53,733 nt of DNA from Rummeliibacillus sp. POC4 (GTDB lineage Bacteria > Bacillota > Bacilli > Bacillales_A > Planococcaceae), in assembly GCF_003576525.1 (NCBI RefSeq), contig NZ_QWUA01000028.1:1-53733 (forward strand), read 5' to 3'. The notes below the pieces were generated by a model. It searched no databases. It was not told the DNA's origin and was given only the letters and a program-made list of their open reading frames with translations. This document shows, piece after piece, positions 18,290 to 26,567 of the stretch. The translations under genes were made by a program, and so were the position numbers. Within the stretch, counting starts at the first letter, position 1. Every line of letters begins with the position of its first letter.

Positions 18290-18727
18290 ATGCTCTATTC
18301 AACAGTATTATTTATACATGTAATCAGTGCTGTATTATCTATTGGACCGTTTTTTGTCCTCATTCCAATGCTAAAGAAAATGCGGATTTCTGAAAATCAC
18401 GATGAAATGACTGCATTTGTTACAACATTCTCTCTTGCTATTCAAGTTGTAAAGCATGCTGGCCATATTTTAATATTATCGGGTCTTTATATTTTATGGC
18501 AGGGTGGTTATCCGATTACTTCACCATTTATCGTGTTGACCTTTACCTTACTAATCGCATCAATTGTATTTTTAGCGAGAGCATTTAAACCAACTATGAG
18601 AACGTTTAACACACCACAATACAACAAAGAATACTTTGTAAATAAATTAAGGAAAGCCGTGTATATATACACCTTGTTACTATTAATCATGCTTTGGTTC
18701 ATGGTTACCAAGCCGCCAATTTGGTGA
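18290..18727 (+). CDS. four-helix membrane protein, DUF2269-like
   Basis: A 145-residue membrane protein with four predicted helices and short loops. The pattern VLFIHVISAVLSIGPFF at the start and the HAGHILILSGLYIL segment resemble the DUF2269/CopD-like group of small membrane proteins of unknown function. AAAGGAAG precedes the ATG. It is monocistronic, between an HD-domain gene and the penicillin-binding protein gene, and shares a two-way terminator with the latter. No function can be deduced. Confidence 0.7.
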   Translation: MLYSTVLFIHVISAVLSIGPFFVLIPMLKKMRISENHDEMTAFVTTFSLAIQVVKHAGHILILSGLYILWQGGYPITSPFIVLTFTLLIASIVFLARAFKPTMRTFNTPQYNKEYFVNKLRKAVYIYTLLLLIMLWFMVTKPPIW

Positions 18728-18756
18728 TAGTCGATGGTGTTTGTTACAACTAAAAT

Positions 18757-18802
18757 AAAAAGGATACTTAATGTGTTTTTATAAGCATTAAGTATCCTTT
18801 TT
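18757..18802. terminator. bidirectional terminator between convergent genes
   Basis: A perfect 17-bp stem with arms at 18757-18773 and 18786-18802 and a 12-nt loop. A and T tracts on both sides let it serve the DUF2269-like gene and the convergent penicillin-binding protein gene. Confidence 0.93.
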
Positions 18803-18804
18803 GA

Positions 18805-20802
18805 TTATTTTTCTAATTCTTCAATGACAGGTTTTACAAGCTCAGTAGCTGTTTTGCCTACCTTTTTATGATCTTCCACGAGGGATAATACTAAAAATTC
18901 ATGACCCTTTTTCGTATCGAAAGCAACAACAAAGCTATTTTCTGTGCCTTCAGTACCTTGCGTTTGCTTTAGTTCAGCTGTTCCTGTTTTAGCAGCTAAC
19001 GTAGGGCTGATACCGTTTAAATTATGAGCAGTTCCGTTTGGATTTTGGATAACTTGCATCATTGACTTTTTAACAATTGTAGCAGATTTAGAGCTGATAG
19101 CATCTTTTGTTTTTGTTTTGGCATCTTTTAAAAGATGTGCATAAACGACTTTACCATTACTTGCAAAAGCGCTATACGTTACAGCTTGTTGAATAGGGGA
19201 CATTAAAACTTGCCCTTGTCCATAAGCTGTATCGGCTAATAGAATTTGTGATTGGAATTGATTTTTGTTTGAAATTTGAGCTGGTTCCATTGTAAATGGT
19301 AAGTCTAATTTTTCACCAAAGATAAATTGATTGAAGCCTTTACGCAATACATCTTCACCCATATCAAGTCCAGTTTGTGCAAAGAAAATATTATCAGAAT
19401 AGACAAAAGCCTTTTCTAAATTCACTTGTGGAACATTGGAAACACGTGTTACATAATAATTTCCCCATGCCTTATCTTTTTGCCACTTCAGTCCACTAAT
19501 CTTACGAGTTTTGTCAGGCGTTAGTGTACCTGCATCTAGTGCAACACTTGCAGTGACCGTTTTTAATGTTGAGCCAGGTGCATAACGTTGCGTAAAGCGA
19601 TTGGCAAACGGTTTTCGTTCATCGTTCATATAGGACTCATAATCTTTTTGTGAAATACCGCGAATCATTTTGTTTGGGTCATAAGATGGTTTGCTTACTA
19701 GTGCTAATAATTCGCCTGTTTTTGGTTGCATAATGACAGAAGCTCCTGTTGCATTTTCAAGTGCATCATATGCTTGTAATTGTGATTTCGCATCAATCGT
19801 AAGCTGAATATCTTTACCATCTTCACGATAGCTTTCCAATAAAACTTCTTTTACTTTACCGTCTTTGTCGATTAAAGAAATTTTACCACCATTTTTTCCA
19901 CGCAATTCTTTATCATAGGCTCTTTCCAAACCACTTTTTCCAATAACAGCATCACTAGAGAGTGTAGAATCTTTTTTCAAATCTTCTGCTGTCACTTTTC
20001 CAGTATAGCCAATCATTGTAGAAGCAGCTTCTCCGAGTGGGTAATAACGAATATCTACTGCTTGATATTGAACAGCTGTTATTTTCTTTACTTGTTCGTT
20101 ATCGATTACTTTTAAAGGAACAAACAAATCTTCCTTTACCCAACTTTGATTAAGTTTTGCTTCAATTTCTTCCACCGTCATATCAAATTGTTTGGCGATA
20201 GCTTTTATATTCTTTTCCTTTTTATCACCTTTACCAAGTTCTTTTGGTATAATTCCAGCTTGGCGAAATTCTGCATTCGTTGCTAGTTCGTTCCCACTTT
20301 TATCGAGAATTTTCCCACGAATAGCATCTTCTTCAGAGAAAGAAATCTTATCTGTTGCATCCATACTAGGAAATACTAAGTTGGGATTCCAATCAATCGC
20401 ATAATCCTTACCTTCTTTAATGACCTTTCCTTTATACGAAAGGGTGGGCATTTTTCCAAGAGAAGTTGTTAGGTTAAGCTTGTATGAAAATTGATATTGC
20501 CCATTTTTTATTTTAGAAATAGTCATATTGCTAATTTTTATTTTTTCAGCGCCAATACCATTGAAAATATTCGTATATTTGTCGACCAAGGATTGTTTGT
20601 TGTAATTGTATTTTTTTAATGAATCATTGGAAACTAGTGATGGCAGTTGGTCATATTTTTGCTCTATGAGTACTTTGGTGAATTTCCCCACCATAATTTC
20701 AGCCTTTTGTTCAGCCTTTTGTTGCGCCATATAAAATGCGCCCCCACAAATAATGACTATTAGAGCTATAATAATTCCGATTAGTAATCGTTTACTTTTC
20801 AA
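18805..20802 (-). CDS. class B penicillin-binding protein (PBP3/MecA-type)
   Basis: A 665-residue transpeptidase. The order is an N-terminal membrane anchor (residues 7-25), an NTF2-like MecA_N domain (about 30-145), a PBP dimerisation domain (about 155-320) and a transpeptidase domain. Catalytic motifs are S411-T-L-K414, S469-D-N471 and K605-T-G607. It cross-links peptidoglycan outside the membrane. This architecture is shared by B. subtilis PbpC (PBP3) and MecA of staphylococci; chromosomal PbpC is the likelier counterpart. Unlike PbpC I see no good lipobox, since Ile precedes Cys19. Whether it lowers beta-lactam affinity cannot be judged from sequence. Confidence 0.9.
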   Translation of the reverse strand: MKSKRLLIGIIIALIVIICGGAFYMAQQKAEQKAEIMVGKFTKVLIEQKYDQLPSLVSNDSLKKYNYNKQSLVDKYTNIFNGIGAEKIKISNMTISKIKNGQYQFSYKLNLTTSLGKMPTLSYKGKVIKEGKDYAIDWNPNLVFPSMDATDKISFSEEDAIRGKILDKSGNELATNAEFRQAGIIPKELGKGDKKEKNIKAIAKQFDMTVEEIEAKLNQSWVKEDLFVPLKVIDNEQVKKITAVQYQAVDIRYYPLGEAASTMIGYTGKVTAEDLKKDSTLSSDAVIGKSGLERAYDKELRGKNGGKISLIDKDGKVKEVLLESYREDGKDIQLTIDAKSQLQAYDALENATGASVIMQPKTGELLALVSKPSYDPNKMIRGISQKDYESYMNDERKPFANRFTQRYAPGSTLKTVTASVALDAGTLTPDKTRKISGLKWQKDKAWGNYYVTRVSNVPQVNLEKAFVYSDNIFFAQTGLDMGEDVLRKGFNQFIFGEKLDLPFTMEPAQISNKNQFQSQILLADTAYGQGQVLMSPIQQAVTYSAFASNGKVVYAHLLKDAKTKTKDAISSKSATIVKKSMMQVIQNPNGTAHNLNGISPTLAAKTGTAELKQTQGTEGTENSFVVAFDTKKGHEFLVLSLVEDHKKVGKTATELVKPVIEELEK

Positions 20803-20921
20803 GATAAACTCCCCTCCTTACCGTTATTATCAAGCAAGTATGAAGAAAAGTATATTAGAAACAACTATTGATGGTAAAATAAATATTAGAATCTGAGGTT
20901 GTAAAAGAAAGAGGATTTAAT

Positions 20922-21398
20922 ATGAAAAAAATGAGAATTGGACTCATCCTAATGGCAATAGTCCTTATTGTTTTTGGGTGGGGAGCATATAAAGAAAAAG
21001 AACAAAAGCAACAGATTAACACAATCATAAATAAACAAGATGAAGTTAACCAAATTGAAGTAAAAGATCAAAGAATTGATAAAGTTATTTTCTCAACTAA
21101 GAACGACTCGGCTCAGTATAAAGAAAAATATCCACTAAGTCATATCGACAAATTAGACAAAGCGGATCGTAAATTGTTTAAGGACAAGGCAGACTACATT
21201 ATTACTTATAAGATAAATAGCAAAGTATTATATTCTGTTGAGATATTGTGCTTAAAAAACAAGGATGATTCAATTTCTACTAAGCTAAAACCATTTTTGT
21301 TCGAATCAAAAGGAAAAACATATATGATTTATTGGACTGAACAAAATAAAATACTTGAGCAATCTGAAAATACGCAGAAATTGTTGGGAAACTTATAG
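20922..21398 (+). CDS. hypothetical membrane-anchored extracytoplasmic protein
   Basis: A 158-residue protein of unknown family. A single hydrophobic helix at residues 5-20 with positive charges before it suggests an uncleaved anchor, leaving a lysine-rich outer domain of about 135 residues. The sole cysteine in the outer part is in EILCLK. AAAGAGG precedes the start. It is divergent from the penicillin-binding protein gene and ends at its own strong terminator. Confidence 0.7.
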   Translation: MKKMRIGLILMAIVLIVFGWGAYKEKEQKQQINTIINKQDEVNQIEVKDQRIDKVIFSTKNDSAQYKEKYPLSHIDKLDKADRKLFKDKADYIITYKINSKVLYSVEILCLKNKDDSISTKLKPFLFESKGKTYMIYWTEQNKILEQSENTQKLLGNL

Positions 21399-21410
21399 AT
21401 TAATCAATAT

Positions 21411-21446
21411 AAAAAGCTAGAGAATAGTCCATTCTCTAGCTTTTTT
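21411..21446. terminator. bidirectional terminator before ferritin gene
   Basis: A perfect 15-bp stem with arms at 21411-21425 and 21431-21445, a 5-nt loop, and A and T tracts on both sides. It serves the hypothetical gene on the left and the convergent ferritin gene. Confidence 0.92.
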
Positions 21447-21455
21447 AATAATCAA

Positions 21456-21959
21456 TTATTCTGGAGCAGTAAAGGTGCGAGTAGCTAACTCTGCGTCTAA
21501 CATGAAAATGGCATTTGAGTCATTTTCTATACGTTTGAATTTGTGAATAATCGTATCTAAAGTAGATTCTTCTTCAACTTGTTCATCGATAAACCATTTT
21601 AAGAATGCCATTGTTGCATGTTCACGCTCATCTAATGCGATATCAGATAACTCATAGATACGGCGAGTGACTTCTTTTTCATGTAGAAGTGCAGCTTTAA
21701 ATGCTTCCAAAACAGAACTGAAATTATTTTCTGGACTTTCAAATCCTTGAATAGTTGCCCGATAACCTAAATCGTTGATAAAGTTATAAAACTTCATCGC
21801 ATGAAATCGCTCTTCTTCAGCTTGTACTAAAAAGAAATTTGCAAAGCCATCATAATTTTCACTTGTACAATAAGCGGCCATAGCTAAGTAAGTATGAGCT
21901 GAATAGAATTCAAAGTTCATTTGATCATTTAATGCATTGTGTAGTGTTTCAGATAACAT
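21456..21959 (-). CDS. ftnA: ferritin (iron storage)
   Basis: A 167-residue four-helix ferritin of the bacterial FtnA type. Ferroxidase ligands Glu17, Glu50, His53 and Glu94 are all present at the standard positions. The protein would form a 24-subunit shell that oxidises Fe(II) and stores iron. GGGAGGA precedes the start. I found no Fur or PerR box in the 177 bases upstream. The nearby fhuF and Fur-controlled RNA show that this strain has an iron-limitation programme elsewhere in the window. Confidence 0.93.
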   Translation of the reverse strand: MLSETLHNALNDQMNFEFYSAHTYLAMAAYCTSENYDGFANFFLVQAEEERFHAMKFYNFINDLGYRATIQGFESPENNFSSVLEAFKAALLHEKEVTRRIYELSDIALDEREHATMAFLKWFIDEQVEEESTLDTIIHKFKRIENDSNAIFMLDAELATRTFTAPE

Positions 21960-22136
21960 AAAAATTCCTCCCTAGTATCTATATTAAGTTGACTACCCTA
22001 ACTTCAATTCTAGTATACAACTGAAAAAACAAAGTATTCATTAATTAAACAATGTGTTACTTATTTTGTCACATTACGCATATGGTGGGATTTTGTCGTA
22101 AAACATTTCCCAAGAAATAATCTTGTCGATTAACGT

Positions 22137-22937
22137 CTAATGGAAAAGTTGATGGAGATGATGGTACAATCCATTCTCATCATTTGTATATTTAGAAATT
22201 TCATCTGCATGTAATTGAACTTCTTTACGGGCATTTTTCATAGCAATACTTTTTCCTACTTTTTTAAAGAGGGGAATATCGTTACCACCATCGCCAAAAG
22301 CCATAACATGGTCAAATGCAATGTTTAATTTGGATAATAGTAAAGTAGTTCCAGTGGCCTTACTAGCTCCAGCTCCATTCACATCTATTAAATGGGAGGA
22401 TGATAGAGCTGCTGAAAATTCTAAACTTTTTTGCATTCTCTTTAAGTTTTCAAACCAGTTTGCTACATGAGGAGTATGGTCATCAAAAAATATTATTTTT
22501 TCTACATTATTGGTATGGATAGATGATGTCCATTCAATATATTTACGGAAATTATGTAATTTTAACTTTGTTGTTTCCGATTGAAAAGGTGTTTTCATTG
22601 CAGTAACGGTTCCATCTTGATGGTAGATTTCATGGTGAATTCCAAATTCAATCGATTGATCTATTAATTGTTGAACTGTATTCGAAGGAATATCCTTTTT
22701 TATAATTTGTTTTGACGCATCAAAGATATTCATCCCATTTGATGCGACAATTCCATCTACTTTAAATTCTTTAGGAAGAATCTTTCTAATTTCGAAAATT
22801 GTCCGCCCAGTGGCAATAAGAACAAGCAATCCACGTTTTCTAAGTGTCTGTAAATATTCTACTAATAACGGATTGACAGTCTTTTTACTTGTCAAAGTTG
22901 TCCCATCTAGGTCTAAAATAATTGCTTTTGAATCCAT
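22137..22937 (-). CDS. Cof-type HAD-superfamily phosphatase
   Basis: A 266-residue HAD hydrolase of the Cof/YidA (IIB cap) type. Motif I is ILDLDGTTL with the nucleophilic Asp near residue 9, motif II lies in LIATGR, and motif IV is AFGDGGNDIPLF. These enzymes dephosphorylate small metabolites such as sugar phosphates or flavin nucleotides, with broad specificity. The start ATG has GGAGATGG-type sequence just upstream. The divergent neighbour is a DesK-like kinase, with no functional link evident. Confidence 0.88.
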   Translation of the reverse strand: MDSKAIILDLDGTTLTSKKTVNPLLVEYLQTLRKRGLLVLIATGRTIFEIRKILPKEFKVDGIVASNGMNIFDASKQIIKKDIPSNTVQQLIDQSIEFGIHHEIYHQDGTVTAMKTPFQSETTKLKLHNFRKYIEWTSSIHTNNVEKIIFFDDHTPHVANWFENLKRMQKSLEFSAALSSSHLIDVNGAGASKATGTTLLLSKLNIAFDHVMAFGDGGNDIPLFKKVGKSIAMKNARKEVQLHADEISKYTNDENGLYHHLHQLFH

Positions 22938-23098
22938 CTCGCCATCTCCAATGTTAAGTTTTTAACATAAACCATTTTAGTGGAAATTATAATTATGTAA
23001 AGGGAATAATAACAATCCATTATGATGAAAGGTCAATATATATAATAATGCATATTCTTTGATATAATGAGAGCAGCTAAAGGCGGTGAAAAGTTTAC

Positions 23099-24217
23099 GT
23101 GTCAAAATGGTATAGTGTTTTTCCAAAAAATCCAGTGATGAGTTGGGTAGCATGGGTCGCCTTATGTCTCATCCCGTTTTATTTAATTTTCCATACAGCA
23201 TCAAGGCTTACGCTGTCAGTTGCTCTTGCAATTTTAATCATGTATTTAATCTGTTTTCGCTTTGCCTATAGTGCAACAAATGGCCTTGTTTATATGTGGA
23301 TTGCGTTTGGAATGGTGATCAATGCTGTCATGACAGTATTGTTTGGATATATATTTTTTGCCTTTTTTACAGCATTCTCTATCGGGAAAATTCATCATAC
23401 AGTAGGATTTTATATAATGTATGGTCTTCATATTGCGATGACAGTAGGATCTGTCATTGGTGGATTCTTTATCGAAACAGATTTGTTCATCCAAGAGCTT
23501 CCTTTAATTGTTATCATCTTATTTAGTGCTATTTTAGGTCCTTTCTATCTTTTTAGTGAAAGTAAAAGTAAAAAGCTTGAAGGGGCACTAGAAACAGCAA
23601 ATGCTCGTATTTCGGAACTAAGTGTATATGAAGAAAGACAAAGAATTGCTAGAGATTTACATGATACATTAGGACAGAAGCTTTCGATGATTGGGCTAAA
23701 AAGTGATCTGGCTGTTCGATTAGTGAAAAAAGATCCAGAAGCTGCAATTAGTGAATTGCATGATATACGGCAAACATCTAGTATTGCTTTAAAAGAAGTA
23801 CGTGAGATGGTATCTAATATGAAAAATGTGAAACTACAAGAGGAAATAACTCATGTTCAGCAAATATTAATAGCAGCCAATATTCAGTTAAAGGTGGAAG
23901 GAAATCCACAGTACGATCGTATTCCAAAATTACTAAGTAATTCATTGAGTATGTGTTTAAAAGAGGCTGTCAATAATGTAGTACGACATAGCCAAGCTAC
24001 TGAGTGTAAAATTTCTATATTACAAAGTGCTGATTTTATAGAAATGATCATAAGTGACAATGGAATAGGGATATCCAAGAGTTCTAAAAGAATGTCGAGC
24101 AATGGTTTAAATGGTATGAAGGAACGTGTTGAGTTTGTAAATGGCGAATTAGAAGTAAGCGAAGATAATGGTACGACGGTAAGAATCATCGTACCAATAG
24201 TTATTACTCATGATTAA
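23099..24217 (+). CDS. desK: DesK-like thermosensor histidine kinase, orphan
   Basis: A 372-residue histidine kinase with about five N-terminal helices (10-155), a short coiled coil, a HisKA_3 domain and a C-terminal ATPase. The phosphoacceptor is His188 in ARDLHDTLGQKLS, the same residue number as in B. subtilis DesK. SMCLKEAVNNVVRHS and NGLNGMKERVEF are the ATP-binding boxes. DesK senses membrane thickness or fluidity at low temperature. Normally desR follows at once; here a terminator follows and no response regulator gene is present. A GTG start with AAAGGCGGTG upstream is used. Confidence 0.87.
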   Translation: MSKWYSVFPKNPVMSWVAWVALCLIPFYLIFHTASRLTLSVALAILIMYLICFRFAYSATNGLVYMWIAFGMVINAVMTVLFGYIFFAFFTAFSIGKIHHTVGFYIMYGLHIAMTVGSVIGGFFIETDLFIQELPLIVIILFSAILGPFYLFSESKSKKLEGALETANARISELSVYEERQRIARDLHDTLGQKLSMIGLKSDLAVRLVKKDPEAAISELHDIRQTSSIALKEVREMVSNMKNVKLQEEITHVQQILIAANIQLKVEGNPQYDRIPKLLSNSLSMCLKEAVNNVVRHSQATECKISILQSADFIEMIISDNGIGISKSSKRMSSNGLNGMKERVEFVNGELEVSEDNGTTVRIIVPIVITHD

Positions 24218-24676
24218 AGAATGGTTTTTTGATTTACATTAAGAGTTGTTCAAATAAATTTTGGACACTCTTTTTTGTTTTAAATAAAGTTTTATATATA
24301 GAAAGCTTGTCTAATAAATAGAATTTTTCACACTTCATTTTCCTTATAAAGATAAAATTTTCAAAAAAAGAAAAGGATTCAACTAATTAACGTCGAAATG
24401 TTAATACAACGAATAATTTTTATCTTTTTAGTAGCCGTTCTTTTAAGTAAAGGATGATATTTGATTCAAATGGGAAAGATACTACACGTTTAAACTAAAT
24501 AGTTCCTTAAGTATCAATGTTATTGAGGAAAGAAATTAAAAGGGGTAGTTTTACAAAGTTGTGATACTTTCTTTACTTAGAAAATAGAATTTAAAAAGGT
24601 TACTATTTTGAGACTAATATTTCAGACAATGTAAGCGCTTGACATCAGTCTGATTAACACAAGGGAGAGATGGCAA
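24218..24676. other. gene-free interval after desK
   Basis: About 460 A+T-rich bases. It begins with the desK terminator and otherwise holds no gene I can support. In relatives this is where desR would be, but no remnant of a receiver or LuxR-type helix-turn-helix domain is recognisable. TTGACA at 24639-24644 could be a -35 hexamer for the next gene, but no good -10 follows. Confidence 0.5.
24241..24276 (+). terminator. terminator after desK
   Basis: AAGAGT (24241-24246) pairs with ACTCTT (24267-24272), and the stem is extended inward with G-U pairs around TGTTCAAA. A T run follows. It ends transcription right after desK. Confidence 0.8.
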
Positions 24677-25045
24677 ATGTTTAATCCACAAGACTTTGGC
24701 GAAAAACTAAAAGAATTACGAATTCAAAATGGGTATTCGATGCTGTCATTAGGAAAGGCAATTGGTACATCAGCAAGTCGTATAAAGAGTTGGGAGATGG
24801 GTGAAAGCGTTCCTTCTGCCAGCTGGATCGTAAAATTAAGCAAAATTCTACGTGTCTCTGCTGATGAGCTACTATTAAATATGATTGACGAGACACCTTT
24901 AAAAGGGGAAAAGGAGTTTCCGAAAAAAAGAAATGTTATTTTAAATGATTTGAATATATTATTACATGAATTGGATAAAAAAGACTTATGGGAACTTTAT
25001 ACGTTAGCTGAGGTAAAGGCGATGCAAAAAGAAGTTTCGTTATAG
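24677..25045 (+). CDS. XRE-family helix-turn-helix regulator
   Basis: A 122-residue protein with an N-terminal Cro/CI-type helix-turn-helix at residues 7-62 (LKELRIQNGYSMLSLGKAIG, then RIKSWEMGESVPS). A lysine-rich linker follows, then a C-terminal amphipathic helical segment (LNDLNILLHELDKKDLWELY), probably for dimerisation. AAGGGAGAGA supports the start. It is monocistronic. The target is unknown; SinR/SlrR-like or phage-derived regulators have a similar layout, but there are no phage genes nearby. Confidence 0.8.
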   Translation: MFNPQDFGEKLKELRIQNGYSMLSLGKAIGTSASRIKSWEMGESVPSASWIVKLSKILRVSADELLLNMIDETPLKGEKEFPKKRNVILNDLNILLHELDKKDLWELYTLAEVKAMQKEVSL

Positions 25046-25087
25046 GGAAAGGTTTAAATCAAGGATTATCCATAATTTAGAACTTAT

Positions 25088-25123
25088 AAAGAGGTTGGGG
25101 CTCAAGAGTCCTAACCTCTTTTT
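25088..25123 (+). terminator. terminator after XRE regulator gene
   Basis: AAAGAGGTT (25088-25096) pairs with AACCTCTTT (25113-25121), followed by more T residues. Confidence 0.88.
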
Positions 25124-25475
25124 CATGTTTTTACGCCATAATCTTTTCAGTATGAAATAAGATAATACTAGTTTCCATTCTTAAAAATTTCCTCAATAAA
25201 ACAATAATTACATTTTATTCATTTATATTTGTAATATTTCAATGTAGAAAAAGTCGTTTTCCCTCTTATATTCAGCTGATTTTCCTTTTTATAAATAAAA
25301 AATAGAGGAATTTAAGTGTAACAATTTCTTTATTTGTATAAAAAAGGTGAAATATTAAAATCTTTTGTAAATTAATTCCAATGTAAGATGAACCTAGTCA
25401 TATCAATAGCTATTAAAATTCAATCTAAAAAAATATCAATAATGATGTATAAAATATCAGAAAATTGGCAAAGAA

Positions 25476-25492
25476 TGTAACACGATTGTTAC
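25476..25492 (+). promoter_or_regulatory. WalR (YycF) box upstream of the LysM-3D protein gene
   Basis: TGTAAC at 25476-25481 and TGTTAC at 25487-25492 are separated by exactly five bases. This fits the known WalR direct-repeat consensus TGTWAH-N5-TGTWAH perfectly. B. subtilis yocH, which has the same LysM-LysM-3D architecture, is a classical WalR-activated gene. A CATAAT -10-like hexamer lies at 25515-25520, with no good -35, as expected for an activated promoter. Confidence 0.85.
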
Positions 25493-25577
25493 AGTGCATA
25501 CATCGATTAGAAATCATAATGACATGTGACGATGGTAAAGTTAGTCGTGTTAGTACAAAGGAGGTCGTTTTTAAACG

Positions 25578-26372
25578 ATGAAAAAATATTTAATTGCACT
25601 AGCGGGTGTTTTCGCACTTGGAACTGCAGCAATATCAACACAAGCAGATGCTGCTAGTTACAAAGTGGAAAAAGGAGATACACTTTGGGGTATTTCTCAA
25701 GATGAAAAAGTATCAGTAGAAGATTTAAAAGAAATGAACAATTTAAATTCAGATGTAATTGTTCCATCACAACAACTAGAAACTAGCCAAGAGGCTAAAA
25801 CATATACAATTCATAAAGGCGATACATTATTTAAGATTGCTAGTAAAGCAGGTATATCTGTCCATGATTTAAAATCTTATAATAATCTTAATAGTGATCT
25901 AATCTATACAGGTCAAAAGCTTGTTTTAACAGGAGATTCAAATAATAATAATGTTGCTTCTGTTTCGACTAAGCAAACACAAACACCAGCTAATACCCAA
26001 ACTGAAGAGAAACAAAGTACATCTAAACAACAACTGACAAAAACAAATACATCTACAAACCAAGCGGCACCACAATCTGCTGGTAAAACATTGACGGTTA
26101 CAGCAACAGCATATACACCATATTGTGCAGGGTGCTCAGGTGTAACAGCAACAGGGATTAATGTAAAAGCTAATCCGAACATGAAAGTTATTGCGGTAGA
26201 TCCTAGAATTATTCCATTAGGCTCAAAAGTATGGGTTGAAGGATACGGTACAGCTATTGCTGGAGATACAGGTGGAGCGATTAAAGGTCATAAAATCGAC
26301 TTACTAATGCCAAATAACAGTCAAGCAAAAAGCTGGGGAGTACGCACAGTAACAATTAAAGTTTTAAATTAA
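25578..26372 (+). CDS. secreted LysM-LysM-3D cell-wall protein (YocH-like)
   Basis: A 264-residue exported protein. A signal peptide (1-25, cleavage after ADA) is followed by two LysM domains (about 28-72 and 76-118), a Ser/Thr/Gln-rich linker (about 122-168) and a C-terminal 3D domain (about 170-264). The 3D domain is named for its three aspartates, here in IAVDPRIIPLG, IAGDTGGAIKG and HKIDLLMP. 3D domains have the double-psi barrel of lytic transglycosylases such as MltA. It probably binds and trims peptidoglycan during growth. AAGGAGGTCG lies upstream of the ATG. The upstream WalR box links it to the essential wall-homeostasis system. Confidence 0.9.
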   Translation: MKKYLIALAGVFALGTAAISTQADAASYKVEKGDTLWGISQDEKVSVEDLKEMNNLNSDVIVPSQQLETSQEAKTYTIHKGDTLFKIASKAGISVHDLKSYNNLNSDLIYTGQKLVLTGDSNNNNVASVSTKQTQTPANTQTEEKQSTSKQQLTKTNTSTNQAAPQSAGKTLTVTATAYTPYCAGCSGVTATGINVKANPNMKVIAVDPRIIPLGSKVWVEGYGTAIAGDTGGAIKGHKIDLLMPNNSQAKSWGVRTVTIKVLN

Positions 26373-26398
26373 TCGATAATAGTTTACGAATCATACGA

Positions 26399-26439
26399 AA
26401 TACGCTATTAATGAAGTTAACATTAATGGCGTATTTTTT
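26399..26439 (+). terminator. terminator after LysM-3D protein gene
   Basis: A 15-bp stem, arms 26399-26413 and 26421-26435, with one G-T pair and a 7-nt loop, followed by a T run. Confidence 0.9.
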
Positions 26440-26567
26440 ATGTTTAAGAATCTATTTAAAATGATCTTAATCATAAAAATTCCTAGTTAGAAGTAATAAG
26501 AACTGCATAAATTGTATCTTATATGTATAGTAGAGAGTATGAAGATAAAATTTAGGTGGATGTATGG

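Larger units (their letters stand above)
25046..25577. other. long upstream region of the LysM-3D protein gene
   Basis: About 530 A+T-rich bases. They hold the terminator of the preceding regulator gene (25088-25123) and, near the right end, a WalR box. Between about 25125 and 25470 I see no gene and no strong structure. Confidence 0.6.

Noticed and set aside
18145-18393. 82-codon frame overlapping the DUF2269-like gene
   Set aside because: No ribosome site and no family character. It overlaps a gene with membrane-protein features and a good start in another frame.
24399-24458. hydrophobic frame of about 19 codons in the gap after desK
   Set aside because: No ribosome site at a workable distance; A+T-rich DNA yields such frames by chance.
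24630-24644. cre-like sequence TGTAAGCGCTTGACA upstream of the XRE regulator gene
   Set aside because: It has one base more than the CcpA consensus spacing, and its right half doubles as a TTGACA hexamer. Too weak to call a catabolite site.
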